Source: Nitratidesulfovibrio termitidis HI1 (lineage in GTDB: Bacteria; Desulfobacterota; Desulfovibrionia; Desulfovibrionales; Desulfovibrionaceae). From it: 64,000 nucleotides of DNA. The notes under the pieces are model-generated. The model was given only the letters and a program-made list of their open reading frames with translations, made no database searches and had not been told where the DNA came from. Positions 35,270-44,176 of this stretch are shown one piece after another. The DNA is taken from positions 4,019,639-4,083,638 of the forward strand of contig NZ_KI632512.1 in assembly GCF_000504305.1 (NCBI RefSeq), read 5' to 3'. A program made the translations under genes and the position numbers. The first letter of the stretch is position 1. Each line of letters starts with the position of its first letter.

Positions 35270-35431
35270 TTACTTCTTGCAGTTATTCGCGTTTTGTTTG
35301 CCGCGACACTCGTTGCAGAATTCCCCGGTAGTGGGCTTTGATTGCTGCTCCACATAGTCGGTGGTGGGCCAGTTGGAACAGTTGGAACAGTAGTGCCAGG
35401 TGTCCGAGTTCTTTTTTCTTCTGTACGCCAT
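35270..35431 (-). CDS. Small zinc-ribbon-like protein (53 aa)
   Basis: A short gene: ATG at 35431 preceded by GGAGA, TAA at 35272-35270, 53 codons. The product begins MAYRRKKNSDTWHYCSNCSN and has two CxxC knuckles (CSNC at 15-18 and CNEC at 39-42) about 20 residues apart, plus a basic N-terminus and C-terminus: a plausible single-zinc ribbon that could bind nucleic acid or protein. I recall similar short proteins in Desulfovibrio, with no known function. It lies antisense to a spurious hydrophobic reading frame and between cobU and an exported protein gene. Confidence 0.78.
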   Translation of the reverse strand: MAYRRKKNSDTWHYCSNCSNWPTTDYVEQQSKPTTGEFCNECRGKQNANNCKK

Positions 35432-35615
35432 AGGGGTATCTCTCCTTGGGCCATTCGCAGGTGGGTATTTGCTATTAGCTTATTTTATACTTGTAAACCT
35501 ATGTAGAGGTTTAATGCCGCACGTTCAAAACACGAACACTGGACCACAACCCGCCGCTGGAGTAGAAGCCGCATGTGCCGCCTGTGCGGCCCCAACCCCA
35601 GAACAGGAAGCCCAC

Positions 35616-36341
35616 ATGTCCGGATATTTTCGCCGTTTCGTTTCGCCCCGCCTGATTTCCCACGGCTCGATTTTGCCTGGCCTGCTGCTGGCAGCCGCCT
35701 TGCTGGCCGCTGCCGTCTCCGTTCCCGCCCCCTGCCTGGCCGCCGCCGAGGAAACCCCGGAAGCCGCCCTGCGCCAGGTGCAGACCGCCATCGACACCAA
35801 CGACGCCGCGCTGCTGGAAAGGTACATGGACGTGGGCCGCATTGCCCTGCGCGGGGTGGACGCCTTCATGTCCGACCTGGTGGCCCGCCCGCCCAAGGCC
35901 GTTTCCGGCGGCGGCGAAACGCTGCCTCTGCTGGCCATGCTGTCCAGCGCGGTGCAGTCGGGCGCGCAGTCGCAGACCGCCCAGACCGTGAAGATGCTGG
36001 TGGCCGAGGAAACCCGCAAGTTCGTGGTGTGGGGCGTGTCGTCCGGCAACTTCTCCGGCAAGCCGGTCAAGAAGGAACGCAAGGCCACCGACGGCGGTCT
36101 GTTCTCGCCCCTGTTTTCCGATGCCTCGGTGGGCCGCAAGGAACTGCGCAGCGTGAAGTCCGTGACCCGTGACGGCGACAAGGCCACCGCATCCGTCACC
36201 CTGTTCGACCACGGCAGCGACCGCTCCTACCCCGTGGACCTGGCCCTGACCCGGCGGCAGGAGGGCTATTGGCAGGTCACCGACGTGACCAATGCCGCCG
36301 CGCTTATTTCCGCCATCCGCAAGGAAGCGGAGAACCGGTAG
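35616..36341 (+). CDS. Exported hypothetical protein (DUF2939-like)
   Basis: A 241-aa protein with a signal peptide (about residues 18-42, LLLAAALLAAAVSVPAPCLAAAEE; an LPxC-like context makes lipidation possible but not convincing). The mature part has EAALRQVQTAIDTNDAALLERYMDVGRIALRG, a helix-rich pattern resembling DUF2939-type proteins, then a basic loop GKPVKKERKATDGG and a C-terminal beta-rich half ending GYWQVTDVTN. ATG at 35616 has AGGAAG upstream. Function unknown; likely periplasmic. Confidence 0.7.
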   Translation: MSGYFRRFVSPRLISHGSILPGLLLAAALLAAAVSVPAPCLAAAEETPEAALRQVQTAIDTNDAALLERYMDVGRIALRGVDAFMSDLVARPPKAVSGGGETLPLLAMLSSAVQSGAQSQTAQTVKMLVAEETRKFVVWGVSSGNFSGKPVKKERKATDGGLFSPLFSDASVGRKELRSVKSVTRDGDKATASVTLFDHGSDRSYPVDLALTRRQEGYWQVTDVTNAAALISAIRKEAENR

Positions 36342-36441
36342 GTCGGGCTGCGGATCGGTGCGCTTCCAGCGCTGCCGGTGCTGGATGATCAGGCCCCGTT
36401 TTTCTTGAAAAGTGGGGCAGGAGCGGGGCAGCAGGGATGCC

Positions 36442-36495
36442 AAAAACGTACAGCGGCCCGCGCACGCATCCCAAGATGCAGGCGCAAGCCGCTGT
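36442..36495 (-). terminator. Terminator of tRNA-Leu
   Basis: On the minus strand: ACAGCGGC ... GCCGCTGT 8-bp outer stem with an inner GCATC/GGATGC hairpin, followed shortly by GTTTTT. Confidence 0.75.
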
Positions 36496-36503
36496 TTTCA
36501 TTC

Positions 36504-36590
36504 TGGTACCGGGAGCGAGACTCGAACTCGCAAGGTGTTGCCACCGGCGGATTTTGAGTCCGCTGCGTCTACCAATTCCACCATCCCGGC
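36504..36590 (-). tRNA. tRNA-Leu (CAA anticodon)
   Basis: An 87-nt class II tRNA with encoded CCA. Acceptor GCCGGGA/TCCCGGT (one G-U pair), D-arm GGTGGAATTGGTAGACGC, anticodon arm GCGGA-CTCAAAA-TCCGC with anticodon CAA, long variable arm CGGTGGCAACACCTT, T-arm GAGTTCGAGTCTC. It reads UUG, a rare leucine codon in this GC-rich genome. Confidence 0.97.
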
Positions 36591-36605
36591 AGGTGTAGGG
36601 AAAGG

Positions 36606-36635
36606 GCTATGGCACAGCGGACGTGGTCCGGTCAA
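36606..36635 (-). promoter_or_regulatory. tRNA-Leu promoter
   Basis: On the minus strand: TTGACC (36635-36630), 18-bp spacer, CATAGC (36611-36606), 15 bp before the mature tRNA. The -10 is weak. Confidence 0.5.
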
Positions 36636-36774
36636 GGGCAGAGTTGTGCCATGGGCCGGAAGATGGCTGCGGGCGGTGGTTCGCGCGGGTCGATTCTCTG
36701 TCGCACGCGGTGGCAGGCTCAATCTCTCAGGCCCCCTGCGCAACCCCGCAAATTTCTCGTCCCGCGCCGCTTCC

Positions 36775-37395
36775 CTACTGTCCGCCAGCGGGCAGGATCA
36801 CCTTGGAAAAGGTGCTGCCGTTCCAGCGGTACAGCACCTTGTGGTCGAACGTCACCTGCGCAAGGCCGGTGGATGTCCACAGCAGGGCGCGGGCTTCCAG
36901 GCCGTCCTCGCCAAGGCAGAGCATGACGGACGGGCTTGTGCCCGGGGGCAGCCTGTAGCCGGGGGCAAAGAAGTCGACGATGTCGGGGTCTTCTGGCGTG
37001 GCGGCGGGGGCCAGCCTGCCGTCGGGCTTGCGGCGCCACAGTTCCAGCGCGCAGGCCTCGCCGTTCTTCACGCCCATGGCGGCCAGGGTGTCGCCGTTAT
37101 CGGCGCGGAATACCCGCACCGAAACGCGCGTGTCCAGCGCGGGCAGGGCACCCACCTCGAAATGTTCCGGGGTGTTTTCGATGACCGCCCAGAAATCGGT
37201 TTCGCCTTCGTCGGCAAGCTGCTGCTTTTCTTCTTCGTTCAGCCCTTCGGCGGTATTCTCGAAGATGGTGGCGGGCAGCATCCGGAACATGTCCAGCGCG
37301 GTGACCTGTCCCCCGGCGGCATGGGCCGTTGCTGCGGCCATTGCCGTCACCGTCAGTGCCGCCAGAAGGGCGGTAACGCGCAGAATGCGATGCAT
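36775..37395 (-). CDS. Exported hypothetical protein
   Basis: A 206-aa protein with a clear signal peptide (MHRILRVTALLAALTVTAMA, cleavage after AHA near residue 26). The mature part includes FRMLPATIFENTAEGLNEEEKQQL, a helix-loop with many acidic residues, FWAVIENTPEHFEV, and a C-terminal beta-rich part with LYRWNGSTF. I do not recognise the family. AAGGAAGGAG precedes the ATG at 37395. Likely periplasmic; no operon partner. Confidence 0.72.
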   Translation of the reverse strand: MHRILRVTALLAALTVTAMAAATAHAAGGQVTALDMFRMLPATIFENTAEGLNEEEKQQLADEGETDFWAVIENTPEHFEVGALPALDTRVSVRVFRADNGDTLAAMGVKNGEACALELWRRKPDGRLAPAATPEDPDIVDFFAPGYRLPPGTSPSVMLCLGEDGLEARALLWTSTGLAQVTFDHKVLYRWNGSTFSKVILPAGGQ

Positions 37396-37793
37396 GGTGA
37401 ACTCCTTCCTTCTTTCGATGCCGCCGCCAGCCTGCGACGGCGCAGCCATGATACGCGGGCCACGGGGCCGTGTCCATTTGCAGGGTGCCAGAACCGTGGG
37501 AAATTTCCGTGAGCGGGGTCACGCCTTGGGCGGCGGCATGTCGGCTCTGCGTGGGCAATTGCCATGCGCCGCCGAGCGGGTGACATGCGGCCGCACGGCG
37601 TCTGCCCGGATGCCGTCCGACAAGATGCCGTCTGGCTGATGGAGAAGGGCGGCATGCGCAGAATCCGGGCCTGCACCTCTACTGCGGCATGCACCTGCAC
37701 GCGGTAAGGCGTCTGCTGCAAAATGGCAGGTAAAGCTGCTTCCAAGTCCCTGTCGTTTCCGGTATCACGGTGCTCCAACAAACGGAGCATATC
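37396..37793. other. Divergent intergenic region, no gene seen
   Basis: 398 bp. It contains GATGCCGTC duplications (37608-37632) and a short inverted repeat TGCTCC/GGAGCA (near 37770-37789) just before the DUF554 start. Confidence 0.45.
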
Positions 37794-38480
37794 GTGACTC
37801 TTCCCGTCGGTTCACTCATCAACATGGCCGCCGTTGTCGGCGGCGGCGCGCTGGGCATGCTGCTGGGGGCGCGCCTGCCCGACCGCGTGCGGGCCATCGT
37901 GTTTCAGGGGCTGGGGCTGTGCACCATGGTCATCGGCATGCAGATGGCCTTCAAGACGGCCAACCCGCTGATCATGATCTTCAGCATTCTCAGCGGGGCC
38001 ATCATCGGCGAACTGCTGCGGCTTGAAGACGCCTTTGCCCGCGCGGGCGAGGCGCTGAAGGCAAAGCTGCGTTCCGGCAACCCGCGCTTTACCGACGGCT
38101 TCGTCACCGCCACGCTGCTGTTCTGCATCGGGTCCATGGCCATTCTGGGGCCGTTCGACGAGGGCCTGCGCGGCGACCGCACCATCGTGCTCACCAAGTC
38201 CATCCTCGACTGTTTTGCGGCCATCGCCCTGGCTTCTGCCTACGGGGTGGGCGTGCTGTTTTCCGCGCTGCCGCTGTTCATCTATCAGGGCGGGCTGACG
38301 GTGTTTGCCGGGGTGCTCCAGCCGCTGCTGGGTCCGGCAGTGATGAACGAACTGACCGCCACGGGCGGGCTGATGGTCATCGGCATCGGCATCAACCTGC
38401 TGGAACTGAAGCGCATTCCGCTGGCAAACATGCTGCCCGCGCTGCTTACGGCGGTGCTGCTGGCCTCCATTTTCATGTAG
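37794..38480 (+). CDS. DUF554 family membrane protein
   Basis: A 228-aa polytopic protein of the DUF554 family (YdfK/YqgA-like), about seven membrane helices. It begins MTLPVGSLINMAAVVGGGALG, which matches the usual family N-terminus, so GTG at 37794 (GGAG 6 bp upstream) is preferred to the GTG at 37770. Conserved-looking parts: MQMAFKTANPLIMI, GAIIGELLRLE, FVTATLLFCIGSMAILG and VMNELTATGGLMVIGIGINLL. The family has no established function. Monocistronic. Confidence 0.85.
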   Translation: MTLPVGSLINMAAVVGGGALGMLLGARLPDRVRAIVFQGLGLCTMVIGMQMAFKTANPLIMIFSILSGAIIGELLRLEDAFARAGEALKAKLRSGNPRFTDGFVTATLLFCIGSMAILGPFDEGLRGDRTIVLTKSILDCFAAIALASAYGVGVLFSALPLFIYQGGLTVFAGVLQPLLGPAVMNELTATGGLMVIGIGINLLELKRIPLANMLPALLTAVLLASIFM

Positions 38481-38510
38481 CGTGGCGGCGGAATGGGGCG
38501 GACGTCCGGC

Positions 38511-38537
38511 GTGTCGGGCGTGTCGGGCGTGTCGGGC
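38511..38537. repeat. 9-bp tandem repeat (3 units)
   Basis: Three copies of GTGTCGGGC between the DUF554 gene and uvrA. The remaining 396-bp gap shows no gene. Confidence 0.85.
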
Positions 38538-38876
38538 GCGGCCAATCCGCATCGGCACACCTCGCATCCACGTTCCGCGCGGCATGGTTTTTTCCGGCGC
38601 GTTCGCGTACCCGACAACACCGGGTGCACGGCGCGCCGGACGCCGTTTGGCGCGGGCGCCTGATGGCATCGGGCGGGTATCAGCGGGCAGCGAGCAGACA
38701 TCCGGCTGGCCTCGGCCACGCGATGGTAACCGGACCATCTTGCGCCGGGTACTTGCCCCGTGCGTCGGATGTCGTATCTTACCCCCTGTTGCAATAAACA
38801 CCCCCCTCACACCAACCCGCGCGTCCCGCACGACGCCTTGGCGGTTCTGCCGCCCGCCCCACACGAGACCCACCGC

Positions 38877-41800
38877 ATGAGCAAGCCCTGCATCCATATC
38901 GAGGGAGCGCGCCAGCACAACCTCAAGAACGTCACCCTCGACATCCCCCGCGACGAACTGGTGGTGGTCTGCGGCCCCTCCGGTTCGGGCAAGTCCACCC
39001 TGGCCTTCGACATCGTCTACGCAGAGGGCCAGCGCCGCTACGTGGAATCGCTGTCGGCCTACGCACGCCAGTTCCTGCCCCAGATGGACAAGCCGGAGGT
39101 GGAAAAGATCGAGGGGCTTTCCCCGGCCATTTCCTTGGAACAGCAGACGGCCACGCGCAACCCGCGTTCCACCGTGGGCACCGTGACCGAGGTGTACGAC
39201 TTTCTGCGCGTGTTCTGGGCGCGGCTGGGGCGCATGTACTGCCCGCAGTGCGGACTGCCCATCGAGGCGCGCGCGGCGGACGAGATCATCGCCGACATCC
39301 TGGCCCTGGGCGAAGGCACCCGGTGCATCGTGCTGGCCCCGCTGGTGGAACACCAGAAGGGCACCCACCTCGACCGGTTCAAGAAGCTGAAGGCCGAAGG
39401 CTTCGTGCGCGTGCGGGTGAACGGGACAATCATGGGCATCGACGAGGTGCCCGCGCTGGACAAGAACCGCAAGCACACCATCGACCTTGTGGTGGACCGG
39501 CTGGTGATCAAGGACGGCATCCGGGGGCGGTTGGCCGATTCGGTGGAACTGGCCCTGCGCTACGGCGACGGTCGGCTGGTGGTGCATCTGCCAGCCGGGG
39601 GTGATGGCAAGGATGGCGGCGCAGGAAAGGCCAGCGCCAATGCCGGGCGCGACATCGTGCATTCCACGGAATCGGTGTGCCCGGCCTGCCGCATCAGCCT
39701 GCCCGCGCCCAGCCCGCAGCTTTTTTCGTTCAACAGTCCGCAGGGGGCCTGCCCGCGTTGTCTGGGCCTTGGCAGCGTCGAATATTTCGAGCCCGCGCTG
39801 GTGGCGCCCAACCGGGGCCTGTCGCTGAACACCGGCGCGCTGCTGCCGTGGAAGAACACCAAGCTGTTCGAACGCCACAAGGACGCCCTGACGGCCCTTG
39901 GCAAGCGCTGGGGCTTCACCCTGTCCACGCCGCTGGCCGCCTATTCGGCGGATGCGCTGGACGCGCTGTTCCATGGCGAAACCGAGGATGGCCGCCCGGC
40001 AGGGCGCGGCGCGGGCAGCAACCTGCGCCGCAACTGGCTGGGCGGGTCCGTGGTGGTGGGCGGCAACGGCCAGAATGGGGACGGAGGCAACGGCGAGAAT
40101 GGGCATGTGGGGCACGACCACGGCCCGGCGCTGTCCGTGGCTCCGGCCACCGTCAACGGCGGCACCGTCACGGCGGACCGCTGGCCCGGCGTGGTGTCCA
40201 TTCTCGAACAGGGCATGCAGTACGGCGATGCCTGGCGCGAACTGCTGTCGCGCTATCGCCAGAGCATGGCCTGCCCGGTGTGCTCCGGCGCGCGCCTGCG
40301 TCCGGAATCGCTGTCCGTGCGGGTGGACAGCCTGAACATCCACGAATTCTGTTCCATGTCCGTGGCCCGCGCGCTGGACTGGCTGCGCGAACGCCGCTTC
40401 GAGGGGCGTCACGCGCTGGTAGCCGAGCCGCTGATGAAGGAACTGCACCACCGGCTGGAATTCATGGTCAACGTGGGGCTGGACTACATCGCCCTTGGCC
40501 GCAACATGGCCACCCTGTCCGGCGGCGAGGCGCAGCGCATCCGTCTGGCCTCGCAACTGGGGTCGGGGCTGGTGGGGGTCACCTACGTGCTGGACGAACC
40601 CTCCATCGGCCTGCACCCGCGCGACAATGAGCGGCTCATCAAGACCCTGCGCAGCCTGCAACGGCGCGGCAACACCGTGCTGGTGGTGGAGCACGACGAG
40701 GCCACCATCCGCGAGGCGGACACCGTCATCGAGCTTGGCCCCGGTTCCGGCGCGCTGGGCGGCGAGGTGGTGTTCAACGGCCCGGTGGATACGCTGCTGT
40801 CCTCGTCGCAAAGCCTTACCGCGCAATACCTGCGGGGCGACATGGCCATTGCCCGGCCCCGGGCGCGCCGCGCCCCGCGCGGCTGGATGACCCTGCACGG
40901 CGTGACCACCAACAACCTGCAGGGCATCGACTGCCGGGTGCCGCTGGGCGTGCTGACCTGCGTGACCGGGGTTTCCGGTTCGGGCAAGAGCTCGCTGGTC
41001 ATGGATACCCTGTACAAGCACCTGGCGCTGGCGCAGGGTATCCGGGTGGACCAGCCGGGCAGCATCGAGGGCATCGAGGGCGCGGAGACCATCGAGCGCA
41101 TCGTGTCCATCGACCAGACGCCCATCGGGCGCACCCCGCGCTCCAACCCGGCCACCTACACCAAGATATTCGACGAGATACGCGGTATCTTCGCCATGAC
41201 GCCGGATGCCCGCAAGCGCGGCTACAAGCCGGGGCGGTTCAGCTTCAACGTGCGCGGGGGCCGCTGCGAGGCCTGCGGCGGCGACGGGCAGATCCGCGTG
41301 GAAATGCACTTTCTGCCCGACGTCTACGTGACCTGCGACGTGTGCAAGGGCCGCCGTTACAACCACGAGACGCTGGAAGTGCGCTACAAGGGGCTGAACA
41401 TCGCGGAAGTGCTGGACCTTACCGTGCGTCAGGCGCGCCAGTTCTTCGAGAACTACCCGGTGCTGGAACGCCGCCTTGGCGTGCTGGAGGACGTGGGGCT
41501 GGAATACCTGCGCCTTGGCCAGCCCGCCACCACGCTGTCCGGCGGCGAGGCCCAGCGCATCAAGATATCGCGCGAACTGGGCAAGCGCAGCCTGCCCGGC
41601 ACCATGTACATCCTCGACGAACCCACCACCGGCCTGCACATGCACGAGGTGGGCAAGCTGATCACCGTGCTGAACCAACTGGTGGACCGGGGCGCCACGG
41701 TGACGGTGATCGAGCACAACACCGACGTCATCCTGGCCTCGGACCACGTGGTGGACCTTGGCCCCGGCGGCGGCGAGAACGGCGGGCGCATCGTGTCGGC

Positions 41801-42242
41801 GGGCACCCCGGAAGAGATCATGGACGACCCCCACTCGGTGACCGGCACCTTTCTGGTGCAGGAACACGCCACCCGCCACCCCGGCGTGCCCATGCCGCGC
41901 GTGCCCGTGGCCGACGCGCCCGCGCCCGTCCAGATTCCCGGTATTGATATGAAGGATGCTGGGGAGATGGAGGACGTGGACGGTGACAGCACCGGCCCAG
42001 ACGATACGGACGACACGGGCGACACGGATGGCGCGAACGGCACGGGGGCCACGGCGACCTCTGCCAAGCCGGGGCGCAAGCCCGGGGCAGGCGCGATGGA
42101 GAAGGGCGGCAAGTCCGGCAAATCCGGCAAGTCTGGCAAGACTGGCAAGGCTGGCAAGCCAGTTGGCGTTGCCTCGGACTCCAGTTCCCCCACCACAGCG
42201 GACGCCCCGCGCAAGCGCGGCAGGCCCCGAAAGAACCCGTAG
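38877..42242 (+). CDS. uvrA: Excinuclease ABC subunit A with extended C-terminal tail
   Basis: Damage-recognition ATPase of nucleotide excision repair, loads UvrB at lesions. At 1121 aa it is about 180 residues longer than usual. The core is complete: Walker [10 protein letters not shown] (about 33-41) and GVSGSGKSS, signatures LSGGEAQRI twice, Walker B YVLDEPS and YILDEPT, and the zinc module [23 protein letters not shown] lies in the first half. Extra sequence: a Gly/Asn-rich insert (about 380-430, [15 protein letters not shown]) and a C-terminal tail of about 150 residues with an acidic part ([11 protein letters not shown]), then KSG/KTG repeats and a final KRGRPRK, an AT-hook. Start at 38877 is the conserved [16 protein letters not shown]. 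Confidence 0.96.
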   Translation: MSKPCIHIEGARQHNLKNVTLDIPRDELVVVCGPSGSGKSTLAFDIVYAEGQRRYVESLSAYARQFLPQMDKPEVEKIEGLSPAISLEQQTATRNPRSTVGTVTEVYDFLRVFWARLGRMYCPQCGLPIEARAADEIIADILALGEGTRCIVLAPLVEHQKGTHLDRFKKLKAEGFVRVRVNGTIMGIDEVPALDKNRKHTIDLVVDRLVIKDGIRGRLADSVELALRYGDGRLVVHLPAGGDGKDGGAGKASANAGRDIVHSTESVCPACRISLPAPSPQLFSFNSPQGACPRCLGLGSVEYFEPALVAPNRGLSLNTGALLPWKNTKLFERHKDALTALGKRWGFTLSTPLAAYSADALDALFHGETEDGRPAGRGAGSNLRRNWLGGSVVVGGNGQNGDGGNGENGHVGHDHGPALSVAPATVNGGTVTADRWPGVVSILEQGMQYGDAWRELLSRYRQSMACPVCSGARLRPESLSVRVDSLNIHEFCSMSVARALDWLRERRFEGRHALVAEPLMKELHHRLEFMVNVGLDYIALGRNMATLSGGEAQRIRLASQLGSGLVGVTYVLDEPSIGLHPRDNERLIKTLRSLQRRGNTVLVVEHDEATIREADTVIELGPGSGALGGEVVFNGPVDTLLSSSQSLTAQYLRGDMAIARPRARRAPRGWMTLHGVTTNNLQGIDCRVPLGVLTCVTGVSGSGKSSLVMDTLYKHLALAQGIRVDQPGSIEGIEGAETIERIVSIDQTPIGRTPRSNPATYTKIFDEIRGIFAMTPDARKRGYKPGRFSFNVRGGRCEACGGDGQIRVEMHFLPDVYVTCDVCKGRRYNHETLEVRYKGLNIAEVLDLTVRQARQFFENYPVLERRLGVLEDVGLEYLRLGQPATTLSGGEAQRIKISRELGKRSLPGTMYILDEPTTGLHMHEVGKLITVLNQLVDRGATVTVIEHNTDVILASDHVVDLGPGGGENGGRIVSAGTPEEIMDDPHSVTGTFLVQEHATRHPGVPMPRVPVADAPAPVQIPGIDMKDAGEMEDVDGDSTGPDDTDDTGDTDGANGTGATATSAKPGRKPGAGAMEKGGKSGKSGKSGKTGKAGKPVGVASDSSSPTTADAPRKRGRPRKNP

Positions 42243-42615
42243 GCCTGGCGGGCTGCGTACCGTCAGGACCGTGCCGAATCGATGGGGCTGGTCTGGCAGG
42301 GGTGGTCCGCAACGCCGGTTTGGCAGCACCCGCCTTCTGGCCAATGCCATTGCCCTCGTGCGCACCCGCACGGGGGCGTTGCGTGTCCGCGTTGCGGCAT
42401 GATTTGGTCATGACTGGAAAAGGCGGGGCACTCCCCGGTGTGTTTCGTGCGGCGCCGGTCAGGCGCGTGTGAAGAAATGTCAGGCTGTGCACTTTTCCCT
42501 GTCCGCCATGGTAAGCGCCTACTCCGCGCCTGCCATGTTTCCGTTGCCGCATCCCGCGCATGGGTGTAAGATGCCCAACGAATTGACCGTACGTTTTCCC
42601 CCACAGGAGATGCAC
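42243..42615. other. Intergenic region, no gene seen
   Basis: 373 bp between uvrA and the NYN gene; no repeat array, tRNA, terminator or clear promoter was recognised. Confidence 0.45.
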
Positions 42616-43872
42616 ATGGGCCGATTTACCGGCTTCGATGAAGTATATGCCGCGCTGTATGTGGATTTCGACAACATCTATTCGCGCCTGCGTGAACAGG
42701 ACGAAGACATCGCCCGCGCCTTTGCCACCAACCCCCAGCGCTGGGTGAAGTGGATAGAAGGGCATGCCCTGCGCATGTTGTACGGCGACGGGGTGCGCCG
42801 TCGCATCCTGAAGCGCATCTGTTACATGAACCCGCAGTGCTTCCACGAGTTCCGTCCGTTCTTCATCCGCGCCGCCTTCCAGGTGGTGGACTGCCCGCCG
42901 CTGACCAACCAGGGCAAGACCAGCGCCGACATCCATCTGGTCATGGACTGCATGGACGCGCTGAACCATTCCACCCGCTTCGACGAATTCATCATCCTTT
43001 CCGGCGACGCGGACTTCACGCCGTTGCTCATCCGCTTGCAGGAGCATGCCCGCCGCCCGCTGGTGCTTTCCGTGGGCTACACCTCGCCCGCGTACACCGC
43101 CGCCGCTTCGTGGCGCATCCGCGAAGACTGGTTCGTGCAGCAGGCCCTTGAAGACGAGCGCCCGGTGGAGCCCGCCCCCGCGCCCCCCCCGTATGCCCCG
43201 CGCGGTAACGGCGAACGGCTGGCCCGCGTGGCCGAGGTGGTGCGCCGCACCGTGGCCGATTCCCCCGCCCCGGTGGGCGTCGCCTCGCTGGCGCAGACCC
43301 TGCAACGCGAGGTGGACCCCGGCGCGGACTGGTTCGGCTATGGCCGCCTGCGCGACCTGCTGGACGTGCTGGACCTGAAGGGGCTGGAATTTTCGGCGGT
43401 GCCGCCCGGCTACCTGTACGACCCGGAACGCCATGAGCAGCCCGAGGAACGCGACGCCCACGACGACTTCCGTTCGCGCTACCCCGACCTGTACGATTTT
43501 GCCCTGAAGGTGCACCGCCTGACCGACATGCCCCTGCTGCGGCCCGACCACTTCCGGCAACTGCTGGGCATCATAGTGGAAGAGGTCAATGCCAACGGGT
43601 TCTTCATGACCACCACCTCGCGCAACGTGCGCGACCGGTGCGTGGAGGCGGGCCTGCCCATCGCGCGGGGCCACGTGAACTTCGTGCTGGTGGGCATAGC
43701 GCGCGGGGGCTACCCCCTCAACGAGCAGGACGGCGTGAACCTGCGCGAGGTGGGCAAGGCCTTTCTGCGCAACGCCTACGACCTGTGCCGCATGTCGCAG
43801 ATCGACCTGACCAAGGCGGAACAGCAGATGTTGATGGTGTGGATACTGCCCAAGGAGTCCATGGGCGATTAG
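42616..43872 (+). CDS. NYN-domain ribonuclease-like protein with LOTUS/OST-HTH domain
   Basis: A 418-aa protein. Residues about 8-180 form a NYN (PIN-like) nuclease domain: ALYVDFDNIYSRL at the N-terminus, SADIHLVMDCMDAL in the middle and ILSGDADFTPLLIRLQ, supplying the acidic metal-binding cluster. A Pro-rich linker leads to a LOTUS/OST-HTH module (about 195-265: VAEVVRRTVADSPAPVGVASLAQTL...GRLRDLLDVLDLKGLEF), a winged helix that binds RNA or partners. The last 140 residues may hold a second winged-helix unit. Such proteins are putative RNases (limkain-b1/LabA-like). ATG at 42616 follows AGGAG by 7 bp. Palindrome copy B follows the stop codon directly. Confidence 0.85.
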   Translation: MGRFTGFDEVYAALYVDFDNIYSRLREQDEDIARAFATNPQRWVKWIEGHALRMLYGDGVRRRILKRICYMNPQCFHEFRPFFIRAAFQVVDCPPLTNQGKTSADIHLVMDCMDALNHSTRFDEFIILSGDADFTPLLIRLQEHARRPLVLSVGYTSPAYTAAASWRIREDWFVQQALEDERPVEPAPAPPPYAPRGNGERLARVAEVVRRTVADSPAPVGVASLAQTLQREVDPGADWFGYGRLRDLLDVLDLKGLEFSAVPPGYLYDPERHEQPEERDAHDDFRSRYPDLYDFALKVHRLTDMPLLRPDHFRQLLGIIVEEVNANGFFMTTTSRNVRDRCVEAGLPIARGHVNFVLVGIARGGYPLNEQDGVNLREVGKAFLRNAYDLCRMSQIDLTKAEQQMLMVWILPKESMGD

Positions 43873-43873
43873 G

Positions 43874-44023
43874 GGGGTGGCATTGCCACTGCGTTCTTTT
43901 TGCCCTCTGGCGTCGTCAGAACGATTTTTTATTCAAGTCGAGTACGAGAAGAGTACACTCCTTTCATAAAAAATCGTTCTTCCTCGCCAGAGAACAAAAA
44001 TCTCCGCAGTGCCAACGCCACCC
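43874..44023. repeat. Large imperfect palindromic element, copy B
   Basis: About 150 bp with inverted arms of about 58 bp: left 43874-43932 (GGGGTGGCATTGCCACTGCG ... AACGATTTTTTAT) and right 43966-44023 (ATAAAAAATCGTTCTTCCTC ... GTGCCAACGCCACCC). The inner 33 bp hold the AGTCGAGTAC / GAGTACACTC words. Right-arm core TTCCTCGCCAGAGAACAAAA differs by one base from copy A, and the left core CTTTTTGCCC..TGGC..CGTCA is shared. It starts one base after the NYN stop codon. Confidence 0.85.
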
Positions 44024-44076
44024 AAAGGCAAGTGGCCTGTTTGCCTGAGGGCGTGTCACGACGAAATGAAAAAGGA

Positions 44077-44107
44077 ACCGGCTCCCCATGCGGGGAGCCG
44101 GTTTTTG
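44077..44107 (+). terminator. Terminator between NYN and aldA genes
   Basis: Perfect 11-bp stem ACCGGCTCCCC / GGGGAGCCGGT, loop ATGC, followed by TTTT; also T-rich on the minus strand (CTTTTTCA), so it can serve both convergent genes. Confidence 0.93.
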
Positions 44108-44176
44108 CTTTCAGTAGAATGGGTTCTGGCGTTCAGCCGGACAAGCCCGGTGCGGTGCAGGGCACGCGTGCCCCGC

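Noticed and set aside
35400-35615. Hydrophobic N-terminal extension (VSEFFFLLYAIG...) of the exported hypothetical protein
   Set aside because: It lies antisense to the 53-aa zinc-ribbon gene, lacks a ribosome site, and the real signal peptide starts at 35616.
37812-42371. Very long open reading frame (over 1500 codons) antisense to uvrA
   Set aside because: His/Gly/Ala-rich composition is typical of the shadow frame opposite a high-GC3 gene; uvrA on the other strand is fully conserved.
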